Notes under the pieces: model-generated
The model's input: the letters and a program-made list of their open reading frames with translations, nothing else
Told to the model about the DNA's origin: nothing
Database searches by the model: none
Position numbers and translations under genes: made by a program
Shown: positions 13,816 to 14,989 of the stretch, piece after piece
Layout: every line of letters begins with the position of its first letter
Numbering within the stretch: position 1 is the first letter of the stretch
DNA from: Sphingomonas sp.
Lineage (GTDB): Bacteria > Pseudomonadota > Alphaproteobacteria > Sphingomonadales > Sphingomonadaceae
Reading direction: 5' to 3'
Assembly: GCA_019747165.1 (NCBI GenBank)
Contig: JAIERC010000238.1
Coordinates: 1 to 14,989 of the forward strand
DNA: 14,989 nt

Positions 13816-14945
13816 TCCAGCACATCATGCTCGTCGCCGCGCGCGAATTCCGCCAGATCGCCGCGACCCGCAGCTTCTGGCTCACCCTGCTGATCCTGCC
13901 CGCCGCGCTCGCGCTCGGGCCGCTGACGTCGCGCTTCACCGGCCGGTCGAACACAGAAACGGTGATGTTGATCGATCAGAGCGGCGGCAGCGTCGCTAAA
14001 GCAATCCGTCAACAGATCGACACCAACGAACAGCGCGCCGTGCTGATCGACCTGGCGCGCTATGTGAAGCGCCATGACCTGCAACGCGCAGCCCCTGATG
14101 CCGTCTGGACGCGCGACGCACGCTGGTTCGGCGATGGCGATGTCCAGGCTTTTGTGGCGGCGGGCGGGCTGAAGGCGGCCCGCACCAGAATCGCCGAAAT
14201 CGCGCCCGAGGATGCCAAGAAGTACGAAGCGCCGGAGCCCAATTACAAGATCGTCCCTGCCCCGCCGGAGGTTGCGATCGCCCCTGGGCCGACGATCGAC
14301 CAGCAGCTTGAACCCTTGCTCCGCCCCGCCGACAAATCGGGGCGCAAGCCGATCGATTACATCCTGTTGATCCCGCCCGAATTCGGCAGCTCGCCTGTCG
14401 TGCGGCTCTGGGCAAATGGCCAGCCGCGCGCGGCGTTCGTCACCGCATTGCAGGGCGTACTGACGGGCGAGTTGCGCACCCGTTTCCTGCAATCGAACGG
14501 CGTCGCGACCGGCACCGCTGCCGCCGCCAGCGTCATCGCTCCCGCGATCAGCGTGACCACCCCGCCGGAAGGCAGCGGGCGCGAGCGCGTGATCATCCGA
14601 TCGATCCTGCCGCTCGCCAGCGCCTATATCCTGATGATGTCGCTACTGCTGTCGGGCAGCTGGATGCTGCAGGGCGCGATCGAAGAGCGCAGCAACAAGC
14701 TGATCGAAACCGTGCTCGCCTGCGTCACCCCCAATGAACTGATGTACGGCAAGCTGATCGGCACCGTCGGGATTGGCCTGGCGATGGTGGTGACTTGGGT
14801 CGCGTGCGGCCTGTTCGCGGCCTATGCGACGCAGGGCGATATCGCTGAGCTGATCAAGCCCGCGCTCGAACCCGTCTCCTCCGTCGGCAGCATCGCCACG
14901 ATCCTCTTCTTCTGTTCCCCGTCAGCACCAATGGCACAGATTTGA
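13812..14945 (+). pseudogene. ABC-2-type exporter permease, 3' part lost to an insertion
   Basis: A NatB/YhaP-like permease: an N-terminal membrane helix (about 20-38), a large non-membrane domain rich in prolines and charges, then helices at about 263-285 and 314-338. EERSNKLIETVLACVTPNEL followed by MYGKLIG (291-317) is the family signature around the coupling helix. A third C-terminal helix starts with SIATILFF (360-367), but from codon 368 (TGT at 14913) the frame reads CSPSAPMAQI and stops. Intact members continue with three or more further membrane helices. The break coincides with sequence that looks like the end of a mobile element. The exporter is therefore probably non-functional unless the remaining part is supplied otherwise. 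The loss point is judged from family expectation, not from a comparison. Confidence 0.75.
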
Positions 14946-14989
14946 GGTTGTGAATTAAGGAGGGTTGGGGCTTCGTCGTAGTGACGAAG
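14913..14989. mobile_element. Probable end of an insertion sequence interrupting the permease
   Basis: From base 14913 the sequence stops looking like coding DNA of the permease: it has stops in the gene frame, lower GC and an AAGGAGGG motif at 14957-14964 that could be the ribosome-binding site of a transposase gene lying beyond the window. The segment starts with TG, as ends of IS21-type and several other elements do. The other end, the target duplication and the transposase are not in the window, so the family cannot be named. Confidence 0.45.
14971..14989. repeat. Short perfect inverted repeat at the window edge
   Basis: CTTCGTC (14971-14977) and GACGAAG (14983-14989) are exact reverse complements around the five-base loop GTAGT. 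It lies inside the presumed mobile element and may be a transposase-binding or translation-control hairpin. Confidence 0.5.

Noticed and set aside
13389..14492. Open reading frame of 367 codons on the minus strand opposite the ABC genes
   Set aside because: It covers the opposite strand of two recognisable transporter genes and has low-complexity, arginine-rich composition typical of shadows in GC-rich DNA.
1..14989. Phage-defence or toxin-antitoxin system
   Set aside because: No nuclease, helicase, reverse transcriptase, TIR or toxin motif was seen; the genes are metabolic enzymes plus an exporter.

Overview
The window is GC-rich, densely packed bacterial DNA and is most likely from an alphaproteobacterium of the Sphingomonadales. 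The grounds are the codon and base composition, the 1- and 4-base overlaps between genes, and an intergenic palindromic element of the kind common in sphingomonads (2309-2397). No rRNA, tRNA or CRISPR array was seen.

Layout. Bases 3-2283 (+) hold the end of an operon: a class I SAM-dependent methyltransferase cut by the left edge, a small helical protein and a beta-rich protein. The palindromic element separates it from a convergent minus-strand operon that runs from 6741 down to 2408: an isochorismatase-fold amidohydrolase, two PuuE/allantoinase-like members of the polysaccharide-deacetylase superfamily, an aldehyde dehydrogenase and a small barrel-like protein. A plus-strand operon (6831-12731) diverges from it: an unusual alpha/beta hydrolase with an internal duplication, a paralogue of the small barrel-like protein, a LeuC/LeuD-type hydro-lyase, an HMG-CoA-lyase-family enzyme and a class III CoA-transferase. 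The 89 bases between the two operons carry a palindrome-rich operator region. Every gene junction inside each operon overlaps by 1, 4 or 8 bases, so each set is very probably co-transcribed.

Together these eleven genes look like an uncharacterised catabolic pathway. The inferred logic is: ring opening of a cyclic imide or amide (deacetylase-fold hydrolases); release of ammonia from the half-amide (isochorismatase fold, compare maleamate amidohydrolase); hydration of a maleate- or citraconate-type acid (LeuCD-like); CoA activation (class III CoA-transferase); and C-C cleavage to an acyl-CoA and a 2-oxo acid (HMG-CoA-lyase family, compare citramalyl-CoA lyase). The aldehyde dehydrogenase and alpha/beta hydrolase would deal with side chains or earlier intermediates. 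The enzyme families are read from the sequence; the pathway and its substrate are inference.

The right end (12892-14989) is a two-gene ABC exporter of the NatAB/YhaQP type. Its permease loses family-like sequence at about base 14913, where foreign sequence, probably the end of an insertion sequence, begins and runs to the window edge.
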